Source: Austropuccinia psidii
Lineage: Eukaryota > Basidiomycota > Pucciniomycetes > Pucciniales > Sphaerophragmiaceae
NCBI GenBank assembly: GCA_023105745.1
Contig: JALGQZ010000004.1
Span: 69,429,112-69,493,111, forward strand
Direction of reading: 5' to 3'
DNA length: 64,000 bases
Every line of letters begins with the position of its first letter. Position 1 is the first letter of the stretch. The translations under genes and the position numbers were made by a program. The notes under the pieces were generated by a model. It had not been told where the DNA came from. It saw only the letters and a program-made list of their open reading frames with translations, and searched no databases. Shown here in pieces: positions 1 to 10,515 of the stretch.

Positions 1-720
1 TCTTTTTTTAATAATAATAGGTAGTTTCACATTGCTACAACATTTTTCTTGTGGATGTTGTAGCCAGGCAAGCATTACTATAGCTGCCCCAGGGGTTTTT
101 TTTCTTTTTTTTATATTCTTTATTATTATTATTTTATTTTATTTTGAACATAAAACTATTAAAACTAAAAAAATAAATAAAAAAGTAAAGCTAAAAAAAA
201 CATGTCCATTTTATTTTTATTATTATATTTATGCTTCTCTTGTTTGACCTAGTGTACTATTAATGTGGTTTTTGAATGCAAAATGAATGAAACTCAAAAA
301 ATAACTAAATAGCGCTTAATTAAGATTGGTGCCTATAAGATTTTTAATGCAAAAAAAGCGTAATGTTTTCTTTTACCTATTCATATATATATATATATAT
401 ATTCAAGGTAAACGATTAAAGTAAAAAAATGAATATAATAAAATAACATAAAAAAAATATTATAGCCTAATAATTGATAAGAGCTCCAAACAGAAAAGAT
501 AATATTAAAAGCCAAAACGTGTAAGAGTACTTTCAGACTTGTAATATGTTATGGCCCCATTTTTGATTATTATTATTATTATTATTTTTTATTTTTTTTT
601 GATAAAAAAAAATAAGAAATTTTAAGTAAGCAAAATAAAAAATAGCTATATTACATTTAATTTTGAATTGACTTTTCTTTTTTTTTCTTTTTTTTTGGAA
701 TTTTGTAGAGTTTTTTCTTT
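1..720. other. AT-rich non-coding sequence downstream of element H ORFs
   Basis: Contains homopolymer A and T runs, a TA dinucleotide run near 383-402 and ATT repeats near 560-590. No reading frame here has amino-acid composition I would trust. By analogy with element G it may be the edge of H's non-coding spacer. Confidence 0.5.
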
Positions 721-2298
721 TTAAATGAAAATTATACTACTCTCAAACTTATTATTAAAAAAGTGTTGAATTTCTTTTTCAATTCTAAATTGGAGTTTCT
801 TGAGATATAATGGGGTTTTATGATGTTTAAATTTCAATTTTAATTCAACATCAACCCTTTCATTAAAATTAAAGTTTTGTTTATATAATTCATTTATAGA
901 CTTTTTTGTTATTTTATTTTTGGTAATTTTCTTTTCTTCATTAATGAAAAGTAGGTTAATTGAAGAGTTATCATTGTTTTCTTCCTCAATTAAACTCATT
1001 TCATCATTTGGCTTTTCTTTCTTGTTTTTGTTATTTGGATTGATTAATCCATCATATATTTCCAGTAAGTCCTCTTCCTCTTGTGTCAATGCTTGGTAAT
1101 ACTCTTTTGGCTGAAGATTATTTATTATCTCAAGACTTGTGACTGGTATGTTTTCCTCAAGGGGTTGTAATTTATCCAAAACTTTATCAGGTAAAGTAAT
1201 CACAGTATCTTCTTGAGGTACTATATTTTGCTGACTAAAGTATTCTGAATCTTCTAGGTTGAGGCTTTTAATAATTTGACTAGGTGATCCAAAATTATAA
1301 TTTTCCAATTCAGAGGGTGATAAGAGGTACTCTTGATTAATTAAATCTTCTAACTGAAACTCTTTTTCATGATTGTTTCCATGATTTGAAGGTTGAAAAT
1401 CTTCTTCATGAACATGTAATTCTTGAGTTATTTTGTTTTTTACATTTCTTATTAATTTATCCTCTATACTAATGAGGGTAAGATCTATCAAATCTTCTTC
1501 TAAAGAGTGAGGTGAGGATAATAATGGATTATTGTTATAATTGAATAAAATTGGGTCAATCAAATAGTTTAAGGCTGATGAATCTTGATTCATATTCTGA
1601 TTTAATGTTTGTTGATGTGCTAGTAGTTCTATTTTGAACCTTTCTTGTTGTGATTGAATTAGTAGACTATTTGAACTGGGTAATTCTTGCATGATGGTAA
1701 CTTCTGGTTCACTTTCTATTGATATTATTGATGGTGGTGGTAAAGTTTTGGTTTCTCTCAGAAATGTTGTAGGTGACTCTAGGGTAAGATCAATTATTTC
1801 AGGTTTATATACCTTACAAAAATTCTCATTTAGCATATCTTTATTTTCCATAATGCTTATTTCTGTATTAAATGATTCTTCTGCATTGTTGAATATGCTA
1901 AAACTAAACATATTAGAATATTGTTCTTCTTCCTCTTCATTCATTCCATTATCTTGTAAGTTTGTACTTTCTTCAACTTCTTTTGAGGCTTTATGAATAT
2001 TCTTTATAACAGTAAAGTAATTACAGAATTCCTTCCCCAAAATTCTAAAGTTTGTTACTCCCTCAACAGTAAATGGTAAATAAATTGTTTCCTCAGTTGG
2101 CATAACAACCTGTACTTTCTTTATTATTATTTTATGTTCTGTTTTATTTTTCTTTTTGGGCTTCATTCCAATACTTAATCCAATTTTCAATGGTAAGATA
2201 TTTTCTTCTATGTTTGGGTTCATAATTGCCATGACAGGATATTCCTCCCATATTATTCTAACATAAATTGGTGAGTTGAATTCTTCCACTTGGGTCAT
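721..2298 (-). CDS. Accessory ORF of element H with a retropepsin-like domain lacking the catalytic aspartate
   Basis: 525 codons from ATG at 2298 to TAA at 721, fully open. Residues about 10-95 look like a second retropepsin fold: the stretch AIMNPNIEENILPL (residues 24-37) lines up with ALVDTGAELNIIPE of the true H protease, and ILGKEF (86-91) with the VGRPFL motif that follows the active site. The catalytic D-T/S-G reads N-P-N, so I infer a non-catalytic pseudo-protease. The remainder is acidic and rich in Asn, Glu and Leu, then ends in a basic stretch; I recognise no domain there. It follows the gag-protease frame by 72 nt and stays open although gag is broken. A coding element gene of unknown role is the best reading. 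Confidence 0.6.
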   Translation of the reverse strand: MTQVEEFNSPIYVRIIWEEYPVMAIMNPNIEENILPLKIGLSIGMKPKKKNKTEHKIIIKKVQVVMPTEETIYLPFTVEGVTNFRILGKEFCNYFTVIKNIHKASKEVEESTNLQDNGMNEEEEEQYSNMFSFSIFNNAEESFNTEISIMENKDMLNENFCKVYKPEIIDLTLESPTTFLRETKTLPPPSIISIESEPEVTIMQELPSSNSLLIQSQQERFKIELLAHQQTLNQNMNQDSSALNYLIDPILFNYNNNPLLSSPHSLEEDLIDLTLISIEDKLIRNVKNKITQELHVHEEDFQPSNHGNNHEKEFQLEDLINQEYLLSPSELENYNFGSPSQIIKSLNLEDSEYFSQQNIVPQEDTVITLPDKVLDKLQPLEENIPVTSLEIINNLQPKEYYQALTQEEEDLLEIYDGLINPNNKNKKEKPNDEMSLIEEENNDNSSINLLFINEEKKITKNKITKKSINELYKQNFNFNERVDVELKLKFKHHKTPLYLKKLQFRIEKEIQHFFNNKFESSIIFI

Positions 2299-2370
2299 AT
2301 TTTCATTTTTTGTGTTACATTCTTGATGTTCATTTATTTCTCTAATTTTATCTTCTTTCTGAATACTGAA

Positions 2371-3096
2371 TTAATTTACATTACTGACTAATTGATTATT
2401 TATTTTTATGTTTTGTTCTTTGTGGGATGAAGGCTTATCTTCAATGAGGCTCAAGGGTTTCCCACTGGGTATAGAATCTTCAAGGCTTGGACTAATTTGG
2501 TAATTTTTCATTTGATAGATTTCTTCTTGACGAGAATTAATATAAGAAAACTCTGAACATATTTCTTCATTCTTTTGATTTTGGTTTTCAACAGGTGAAT
2601 CTCTCTTAAATTGTTTTGGCATTTTCTTGTTTTTGAATTTATTGAACAATTTTTGGGTAAACTTGATTGGAGCACCAGAAGTCACTCTCAACAAATCCAT
2701 TGGTGAAAGACTATGCTTTGGTATTAAAAATATAGCTTCTACAAATGGTTTGTAGAATTCAGAAACAGGTTTTTGTTCCTTAATAATATGACAGCCATTT
2801 TTACCACACACAGGTGAGACACTGTTGAATAGCTGTTTTGGCTTTAAGCCTTCATTTTGTACTAGTTCCACTTCAATTTTAGTGGAAGCTTCCATGTTAG
2901 AGCTAAGAGTATTCTCAAATGTTTGAGGGTAATTAGGGTTTACATTATTGTTTATGCTAATATTCAATTTATTGCTAGTTACTTCAGCTTTGGAATGTTT
3001 GGGATGAATTTCTGGATTTTGTTTTATAGGTACTTGATTTTTGTTTATTCTTGGATTTTCTTGAGGTAATTCTTGAAATCTTCTGATATTACTTAT
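2371..3096 (-). pseudogene. C-terminal part of H Gag-protease polyprotein, severed by the MULE
   Basis: Open minus-strand frame ending at TAA 2371. Its codon register at 3096 equals the register at 7450 on the other side of the MULE, so the frame was continuous through the duplicated 8-mer before insertion. The peptide is basic and Asn/Gln-rich with CGKNGCH and a FKNKKMPKQFKRD basic patch; no catalytic domain is visible. It corresponds in position to the long C-terminal extension of the element G polyprotein. The nominal start upstream at 3135 lies in MULE sequence and is not real. Confidence 0.7.
3089..3096. repeat. Target-site duplication (left) of the MULE
   Basis: TTACTTAT directly abuts the first base of the MULE terminal repeat and is repeated at 7443-7450. 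Eight to ten bp is the usual duplication for Mutator-like elements. Confidence 0.9.
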
Positions 3097-3119
3097 GGGT
3101 GTTGGTAAACACACGTAAG
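3097..3119. repeat. MULE left terminal inverted repeat
   Basis: Begins GGGTGTTGGTAAAC and ends ACGTAAG; 21 of 23 bases match the reverse complement of 7420-7442. Confidence 0.9.
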
Positions 3120-3368
3120 CTTTTAGTAAAAACACATAAGCCCTGACGTGTTTTTACCAATTTATGGTAAAAACACATAAGTGACCTTAATTTTCAAAAA
3201 AAAATCCTCAGGCTCAGTTTTGAGGATTTTTTTAATTTCTTTGCCATATTTTTCCTGACTTGGCATGTCAATAAGCACAAATTTTTTCAAATTTTTTTTT
3301 TTGCCAAATTTCAAAAATTTGGCCAATATGCCAAAATGGCATATTTTTTTTAAAAATTCATTTAAAAT

Positions 3369-3735
3369 CTTCCCACTTATAAATTTCCTTCATTTTTTTA
3401 AAAATGAAGGGTTCAATGTGAAGAATAAAGCACCAGAATCCCATAATTTTGGGAATTTTTTTTGGGTGGGACAAGTGAAGGCACAAAAAGGGTTTTTTTT
3501 TCAAATGTTTTTTCCTGTCATTGTGATATGCCTATTTTTAAAAAGTGAATTTAATAACTTCCCACTTATGAATTTCCTTCATTTTTTTTTAAATGGAAGG
3601 GTTCAATTTGGACAATAAAGAACCAGAAGCTCATGAATTGGGAAGATTTTTTGGGTGGGACAACAAGTGAAGGCGCAATGAGTGTTTTTTTCAGCTGTTT
3701 TATTTCTTGTGTGTAATATGACTACTTTCAAGTAC
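3369..3735. repeat. Tandem direct duplication in MULE 3' region (about 189 bp x 2)
   Basis: Two diverged adjacent copies start at 3369 and 3558 with CTTCCCACTTAT; both contain AATTTCCTTCATTTTTTT, a GGGTTCAAT block and TTTTTTGGGTGGGACAA. It lies downstream of the transposase stop, in probable 3' UTR and terminal region. No coding potential. Confidence 0.75.
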
Positions 3736-3840
3736 AAAAGTTCCACATGTTTGATAAAAAAGCAGACTGAGGTTGGATTTAAGCAATAAATATGACTGAG
3801 GAGGGGGATAATTGGCATAAATTGTATATACAAAAATCAT

Positions 3841-6800
3841 TCAATCAGAATCAACCTCCAAAATAGTGGGTTTTTTCTGAGAGGGGGGAGGAAGATTGGA
3901 CAAATACAACATTCTGTGTTTCTTAAATTTATCAGACCACCCCAGGGCTTGTGCTTGGGCATGAATCTCCCAGTTCACAGTAATGGGGGGGACTGGATAA
4001 ACTTTAGAAATGATGATGTCCAAAGGAAAAAAATGAGCACAACTATTCAAGAACAGATGAAAATGGGGGGATTATCATTTGGAGGACAGAAATAAGGGAA
4101 AAAAGAAAAAGATTGGGCTGTGGAATAAAAGAAAACTGGTCTTTTATACTTATTTGCAATTGGATCCCCCATGTCAGGCATGGACATCCACTTGCTTTTT
4201 GGAGCCTGGCCAACATCTTCATACCATTCAATTCTTTCCAAATAAGATGATACTGAGGGAATTAAGGTGTTCATGGCTTCATAAAGTTCTTGATTTTGTT
4301 GAATTTCTTCAGCCAAGTCACCTCTGACATCAGCCCATTGATCTTGAGTCTTGTAAATGAAGTGGGATACTGTTCTGTAGCGACAGTTTCCATCACCCTG
4401 GACATTGATGGCCTTGAAGGTGTATTTCAATATAAACTTGGGCAAGTCTTCTGAGCCAGTTATCTGATAAAATAAGTTCAAAAAATGAATAAATATCAAA
4501 ATAAACAACATAAAATTACATTAAAAAGAATCAGAAACTCACAAACAGCTTGGAGCATTCATCACTTGTGTGATAGTTGCTTTGACAATGCTCACAGGTC
4601 AAGTCAATTGCATCATAGATATTCAAACTGGTGGCAGGCTTGTGTGATTTTCTTTGTGATTTTTTGCTTCCAATTGCCAATCTTCTTGACCTTCTAAGGG
4701 TTACTTCTGATTTATTTAATTCAGTTGCTGAGGGTAGTGAATCTGATGAACTGATGGATTTAGATAATGAGTCCTCAGAATTTTCAGAATTTTCAGATGA
4801 GTCCACTTCTATAATTGGAGAGGGGACATTTGACTGGGATCTTGAAGTTGTTGTTCTGGTCACTTTTGATGGGGGTCTTCCTCTTCTCTTGGATTGACTT
4901 TCAATAATTTCAAATCTTGAAGGTTTTCTTTTGTTTTTATTCTTGGCTCCTTGGGGTCTTCCACGGATATTCTTGCATTCTAGAGGGTCTTCATAATATT
5001 GATCATCCTCTTGACTCTTGGGAATTTGATCAAATGGGACTTTTCCAGTCAAAACATCTTGAACATATTGGAGTATTGGAGTGATTTCTGCCATTGGTCT
5101 TTGAAACAGGTCTTCCCCAATGTCTTCAAATATTTTCTTGGCTTCATTCTTTCTTTCTTTTTCAACACTTTGATCATCACCTTGAAAATTAGTCTGAGAA
5201 GAATATGACAAATAAAATCAGTTAATAAGAAAGAAAATAATAAGAAGAAATTAAAAAAACCTCACAGGCAAATTCAAATGCCATTGAGGATGGAAGTCTG
5301 ATAATTCAAGCCTTTGGCGCTTGGCAAATGCCTTTTGGGCCTTATGCTTGCAAGGAATTCCTTTATAATTGTTGTATTTGTTGGTGCTTTTTTCATTTGG
5401 AGGAAATTTTATTTTGGAATTTACAAAGGCAATCTGAAGAGCATAATGAGACACCCTGCCATTGAGGGCACAGATGTGTGGAGGAAAATTCTTAACATGG
5501 ACAATCATTTCTTTGGAGATTCTGTTGATAATTTCAATAAATTGTTTTCTGAATGCCATGTGGAGCGCCCTGACCACCTCCAGGAGAGTACCAGTGGACT
5601 TTTGTAGCCAAAGTTTAACCATGGCATGGGCACCTTCAACTCTGGAGGTGGATCCCACACCCAGGTGGCAATGGTGGTTGGTCCAGGCTGGCACATAATA
5701 CTCCTTTAGAGGAAGCCAGGTATTTTCCAAATACTGCAAGACCTTAGCATTTTTAACTTGCTTTTGAAGCTTCTTCCAGTTGTCTTTGAAAGACTTTTCA
5801 GTGGGTGAATACATAAGCTGAGAAAAGAATCCCAAAGTCATTAATAAAGACAATAATAAGAAAAAAAGTGAAATAAAATGAAATAAAGTGAAGAAGTATA
5901 TTACTTGATTCCAAAGGCCCATAAAATTTTCAAAATCAGTTCCATGACCAATTTTCTCCATGAAATGAGCAGATAAATCCTTGTTGATGTGCCAAATGCA
6001 TAGCATGACTTTGGAGTCTGGGAAGAGCTTCTTAATAGAGTTTTTCAAGGCCAGATCCCTGTCAATAACAATAACTGGAGGGGGAACAAGATTGGTGTTT
6101 TTGAGGACCTTTTCAATGTATTGATTTAATGCCCAAGTATATGAAGTTTCATTTTCATTCTTCATCAAACAAAAAGCCCCAGAAAAGGTCTTATTTGTTG
6201 AGCTGAATCCAACAATATGAAAAAGGGGCATTTTTTACTTATTGGTTTTATAAGTATAATCCATAAGAATGACATGAGGAAATCCATGAAGAAGTTTTAT
6301 GGCCACGGGGTGAGTAAAAAACAAGGAGGTAATGTGTCCCCCAGAATCCCTTGCAGAGGACCAATCAAAATTTTCTTGTTTGAGAGTGTCAATAAGAGCA
6401 TCAATGGGCCTTCTGCCTTGCAGTTTGTCTTTCTTGATTTTCTTGACTTGGTTATAAATGTCTTGAAGGATTACAGGCCTGTCAGACTCCCTCTGGCTGC
6501 ATAATTGGGCCTGAATTTGCCTTGGCCTGAGGAGTGATTCAGACATTTGAGCAATTTGGGATGTTTCTTGCTCATTGAATTTCCTGAAAGCAGGATGTGC
6601 CATGATATTTTCAGTGGCATCATGGCTATGTTCAGGATTTTTGACTTTAAGAGTCCAAGTGGTACTCTTGGCATATTTCCTGGCATAAAGTCTAAAAGGA
6701 CAGTCAAGCTTTCTTGAGGTGACTGTTTTGGAGGGGCTTTTGTTGGGATTTGGGGTGCCAGACCTGTCACAACATATTTCAATTTGGTTGTGGGTCATAT

Positions 6801-6909
6801 TGGACCTCAAGGTGGACACAGCATACCCCTGAGCCCTGGCAACATTATGCACATGTTGCCAAAGAAGCTCAAGGGTCTGAAATTCACCTTCAGTGGGGGG
6901 TTGAAGCAT
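3841..6909 (-). pseudogene. MULE transposase with zinc-finger, AT-hook and OTU-like domain (one nonsense, one frameshift)
   Basis: Four exons joined by three GT-AG introns, all phase 0: exons 6909-5905, 5817-5266, 5193-4543 and 4463-3841; introns of 87, 72 and 79 nt. ATG at 6909. Order: FAR1/WRKY-like DNA-binding region, MULE DDE domain (D in MDYTYKTN, D in VIDRD with CIWHINK, E in RVEGAH), SWIM-like CxH, an acidic and basic linker with RGRPQGAKNKNK AT-hook, then an OTU cysteine-protease-like domain with GDGNC and a terminal CAHFFPLDI supplying the expected Asp, Cys and His. A TAA at 6235-6237 falls inside the DDE domain, where related proteins have Tyr. A one-base shift near the G-run at 4065-4070 separates the last OTU segment. 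Otherwise nearly intact. OTU role in transposition is unknown. Confidence 0.85.
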
Positions 6910-7442
6910 TTTTTTGATGAAAATTATGTATAAAAGTAAAAAAAGGGGGAATTGGGGGATTTGGAATGGCGTAAGAACCTTTCGAAATGTGAAAAAGAGG
7001 TGAAAAAAGGTGTGAAAAATGAACAGACGTGGTTAAGCGTGACAGAAAGTGGTTTGAATGTGGAATTAATAGATGAGGGATGGTAAAAAATTGAAAATTG
7101 AGAGGCTTGAAAGCAGGTTGTTGTGGTGGAAAATGCAGTCTTTGGGGGAAAAAAAGAAAAAAAAGTGTGAAACGCTTTGCAAAATGGCTTTGGTAATGCT
7201 GTTTTTCCAAAAAAAAAAACAATTGTTTGTGGTGGGGATAATGTGGATTATTGGGGTGTATGAGCTTGTTTTTTTTTTGGGGGGGGGCTGGGAAAAAAAA
7301 TCTGAAACAATTTGGAGTTAGAGAGGTTTTGTGGGGAAAAAACCTCTTTTGGGCATGTTTTGGCCCAATACAGGCCCAATGGTGTTTCATTTTTAATTGA
7401 AAATGGGCCCAGGGCACCCCTTACGTGTTTTTACCAATACCC
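6910..7442 (-). other. MULE 5' region (promoter and leader)
   Basis: About 530 bp between the transposase ATG and the right TIR. It has poly-A and poly-G runs (for example 7261-7290) and no convincing ORF. The promoter must lie here, but I see no clear TATA box. Confidence 0.5.
7420..7442. repeat. MULE right terminal inverted repeat
   Basis: Ends TTTACCAATACCC; pairs with 3097-3119 at 21 of 23 bases. Confidence 0.9.
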
Positions 7443-7450
7443 TTACTTAT
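7443..7450. repeat. Target-site duplication (right) of the MULE
   Basis: TTACTTAT, identical to 3089-3096; it encodes part of an in-frame I-S codon pair of the H polyprotein. Confidence 0.9.
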
Positions 7451-10137
7451 ATGATTTATCTTCCATTCTTCAATCTGGGTAGAATTACACAGCTCCATTC
7501 CCTTTGGTGGGAGTATATGCCATCCTTTGGTTTCTGGTGAGCATATTGGGATGCAAAATCTTCTTCCATCAGGTTCTTTATAGCTTAGAATTTCTCCTTG
7601 ATCTTGTGAATGGTCAAGCCTTATTCCATTATCAGCCAGGAAAGGTCTCCCAACCACAGTGTGTACTGCTCTTCTAGCAACAAAAAGTGAATTCTTCTTT
7701 CATCTCCAGATGGTAATATTATGGGTGTATTTTCTGCTAAACCAACAATTGCAGTATTGTGTCCTCCTATTCCTCTGAGTTTCATGTCTAAAGTCCTAAT
7801 AACTAATCCTGCTTTGATTGATTCATTCTCAGGTATGATATTTAATTCAGCTCCAGTATCCACCAAAGCTTTGACTGTGTACTCTTTCTGACCAATAAGA
7901 ATATCCATCATTCCTAGTGGGCAGGAAAAATGTATTTTATCTGTGACAATAATTTTCTCTTGGGGTAATTTTTGTTCTTCAGTGTCAATAGATTAGAGTG
8001 ACATCAAATATTTCTTTTCTGTATCAGAGAGAAATTTTAATTCTTGCATAAACCTGTGTGAGATTGTGACTATTTCTTCTAAAGTGAGGTTAATTTTCTG
8101 ATCCATGACCTTCTTCATGACTTTTTCAATTATAGATCCTTCTTCTTCAATTAAAGGCTTTTTGCTTACTTCCATCTTTGGTAGTTTTATTAGAGCCTTA
8201 TTATCAATATCCTTCTCTTTAGCTGGTGTATTTGGGTTCGGTTTGGTTGGTTCTGATGGCTTAACAACCTTTTCTGGTCTTGATGACTTATATTTTGTAG
8301 GTATTATGACCTTTTCTTCTTCAACTTCCTCTTCTTCAATGAATCCTCCAGGAATACTGGTCTTTTTCTTTATAGTGTCTTTGGGGTCAATAGTCTCTTT
8401 TGAGGGAAGGGGTTGAGCCTTATGTTTCTCTTGATTTTCAATCCTTTGCTTTGTGTTCCTCAAGCCATAGGCATACCCAAGAGGCTCTTCCAATCCTGTT
8501 GAACTGCATGGTGGTTCCCAATCACCCCAATTATCCATTGATATAAAAGCAGTTGATTTTTCTTTTTTCTTTTGTTCTTCCTCTTTGTTCTTTTCCTCTA
8601 ACTTTCTTTTGAGTTCCTCTTGTTCCCTCTGAAACTCCCTAACTAGATATTTTGGTGGAAATTTACCATCATTGGGGACCCTTTCCCAGTTGGGATATAA
8701 ATAATTGAAACCTTGTCTGATAACCCATTTCTTGTTTTGATCATCCACTAGTTCAGTACATCTTCCAACTGAATGACCTTCTTCCATGCAATAGTAGCAT
8801 TTAACAGTAAACTTTGGTACATTCTGTGTTGGAACATAGGGTACACTTCTGTTTGGTGGTGGAGAAACATTATCTCTTGATCTGAATCCTTGATTTTTTG
8901 ACTGAGGGTTGCTAATTATTTTCTTTTGGGGTGTAGCCACATTAGTCAGTTCATTTAATTGATCCATGAACTGTTTAACATCTTCATTTTTAGCAGATGC
9001 TTCATCCTTGACTACTTCCCTTTGTTCTTTTAGGGTTTTTGTAAGTTCTTTCATTTTCTTGAGGGCTTCTTGCATTCCTGGAAATACCTCTTCCTTGAAT
9101 TCAACCCTTCTTTACTTCTTCTTTGATTCTTTTTGTTCAGATATCCTTGGGGGTGAAAGTCTTTTAGTGACTAATATCCTTGCTTCCAATTCCTGTTCAA
9201 TATACTTCTTCAAGATCCTCAGTGGTGGTATTAAATATCCTCCATCTTCTCCTCTAACCATGACATTCTCCTTTATCATTTCTTTACTGATAGCTCCCTT
9301 TATGTCTGCAGAGAGACAGTCAAACAGATCTTCATGAAACATATTTTCTTGAGGAATATATTTATATCTAAGAAGATAAGTAATGATAGTTTCATACTCC
9401 CCTATAAACCTTTTATATTGTGAGAGAGTACTAATTCCTCCTGCATCTTGAGTATCATTGAGTAAGCTGATAAGTGAGTCTTTTCTATATCTTCTTTCTG
9501 GCTCAACTCTTCCCCATTTAGTAATGAGATCCTTTTTGAGTTGGCTCCAGTTTCCTTCTTCATATCCTGGCATAGCTTCTATGGCATCACTGATTTTTGA
9601 ATCAGTTGTCCAAAATGCCATCTGCATTGCTAAATCTTTTTCTCTAGCTCCTTCAATCTGAGCTATCCTTTCTACTTTGCTGATGAATTCTTCTACTTCT
9701 TCTCCATTGAAGTTTAGGTTATAATCTTTAGCTTTGATTTTAACAACAGGCCTTTCCTGTCTGAGTATTTGATGTTGCAAGGGACTTGGATTTGTAGGTG
9801 TGGAGAAGAATGCTCTCCTTTGATGAGTTTGAGGTCTGGGTTCTGTTTCTGGAGTGGATGTGCCTCTAGGTCCAGGTGTAGGTGATGTTGGTGACTATTC
9901 TGGTCTTACATGCCTTGGTAGTGTTGGTTCACTAGGGCTTCCTCCAGGTGTATAAGATGTAGAACCTCTTCTCTTTCCCTTCTTTTTACTTTGAGTTGAT
10001 AGTATATCCTGAATTTGCTTCATCAAACTCTGAATTTGTACAGTTTGATCTTCTTCTCCACTTTCCTCAGCATACTGTTCTTCCCCAGTATCCTCAGGTG
10101 GTAATGGTGGTAAATTTGAGGTGGATTGTTGATCCAT
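7443..10137 (-). pseudogene. Element H Gag-protease, N-terminal and catalytic part
   Basis: Starts at ATG 10137 (MDQQSTSNLPP, aligned with MDKPSSSKLPS of element G). Order: acidic N-terminus, capsid-like region (about 9112-9780, with AKDYNLNFNGEEVEEFISKV), basic linker, zinc knuckle CYYCMEEGHSVGRC (CX2CX4HX4C, near 8760-8800), Lys/Glu-rich linker, and retropepsin with an intact active site ALVDTGAELNIIPE near 7850-7880. In-frame stops end the sub-frames at 9895, 9112 and 7993, and a frameshift in 7621-7690 separates VGRPFLADN from the active site. The frame continues into 2371-3096 across the MULE. Clearly a decayed retroelement polyprotein. Confidence 0.85.
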
Positions 10138-10515
10138 TTCTACTTTATAATATTTTCCTTCTAGCTCCTTTGATTTATTTATTCCTTTTCTTGATTCTTG
10201 AATGAGATTGAAGAAGAACTTCCTGATCTTCTCCCTTTCCTTTTCTTCTGTTTTTGGTGTTGGGATAAGATTACTATATTCTACTTGAGATTCTCGACAA
10301 GTAGGTGTTGAGGTTTTAAGTGGATAATAATAATGATATGAGGATGATAATGATGGATTAGATGATGGTGAGTTATTTGATGATGAGTTTTGATTGACAG
10401 TTTTATTTGTTTCCAGTTTTGATTTTATTTATTTGGTTAATTTTATTGTTTTAAGATCAAGCTGAATAATGTCTGGATTTTATTCCTATCTGCATGCCAC
10501 TGTTGGGACACCAGA
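10138..10515 (-). other. Element H leader with primer-binding site
   Basis: Between the 5' LTR and the gag ATG. The minus-strand sequence TGGTGTCCCAACAGTGG (10497-10513) starts two bases from the LTR and matches the equivalent site of element G at 16 of 17 bases, so it is the likely primer-binding site. Which tRNA it matches I cannot tell. Confidence 0.65.

Larger units (their letters stand above)
3097..7442 (-). mobile_element. Mutator-like DNA transposon (MULE) with OTU-domain transposase
   Basis: 4346 bp bounded by inverted repeats of about 23 bp that match at 21 positions and begin GGGTRTTGGTAAA, flanked by perfect 8-bp duplications. It carries one transposase gene on the minus strand. 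The left subterminal region repeats the TIR core (GGTAAAAACACATAAG-like) in both orientations between 3103 and 3181. It is inserted inside the H gag-protease frame. One nonsense codon and one frameshift in the transposase suggest it is recently inactivated. Confidence 0.92.

Noticed and set aside
7073..7417. ORFs in the MULE 5' region
   Set aside because: Dominated by homopolymer-encoded Lys, Phe and Gly; no similarity to transposase and one runs through the TIR.
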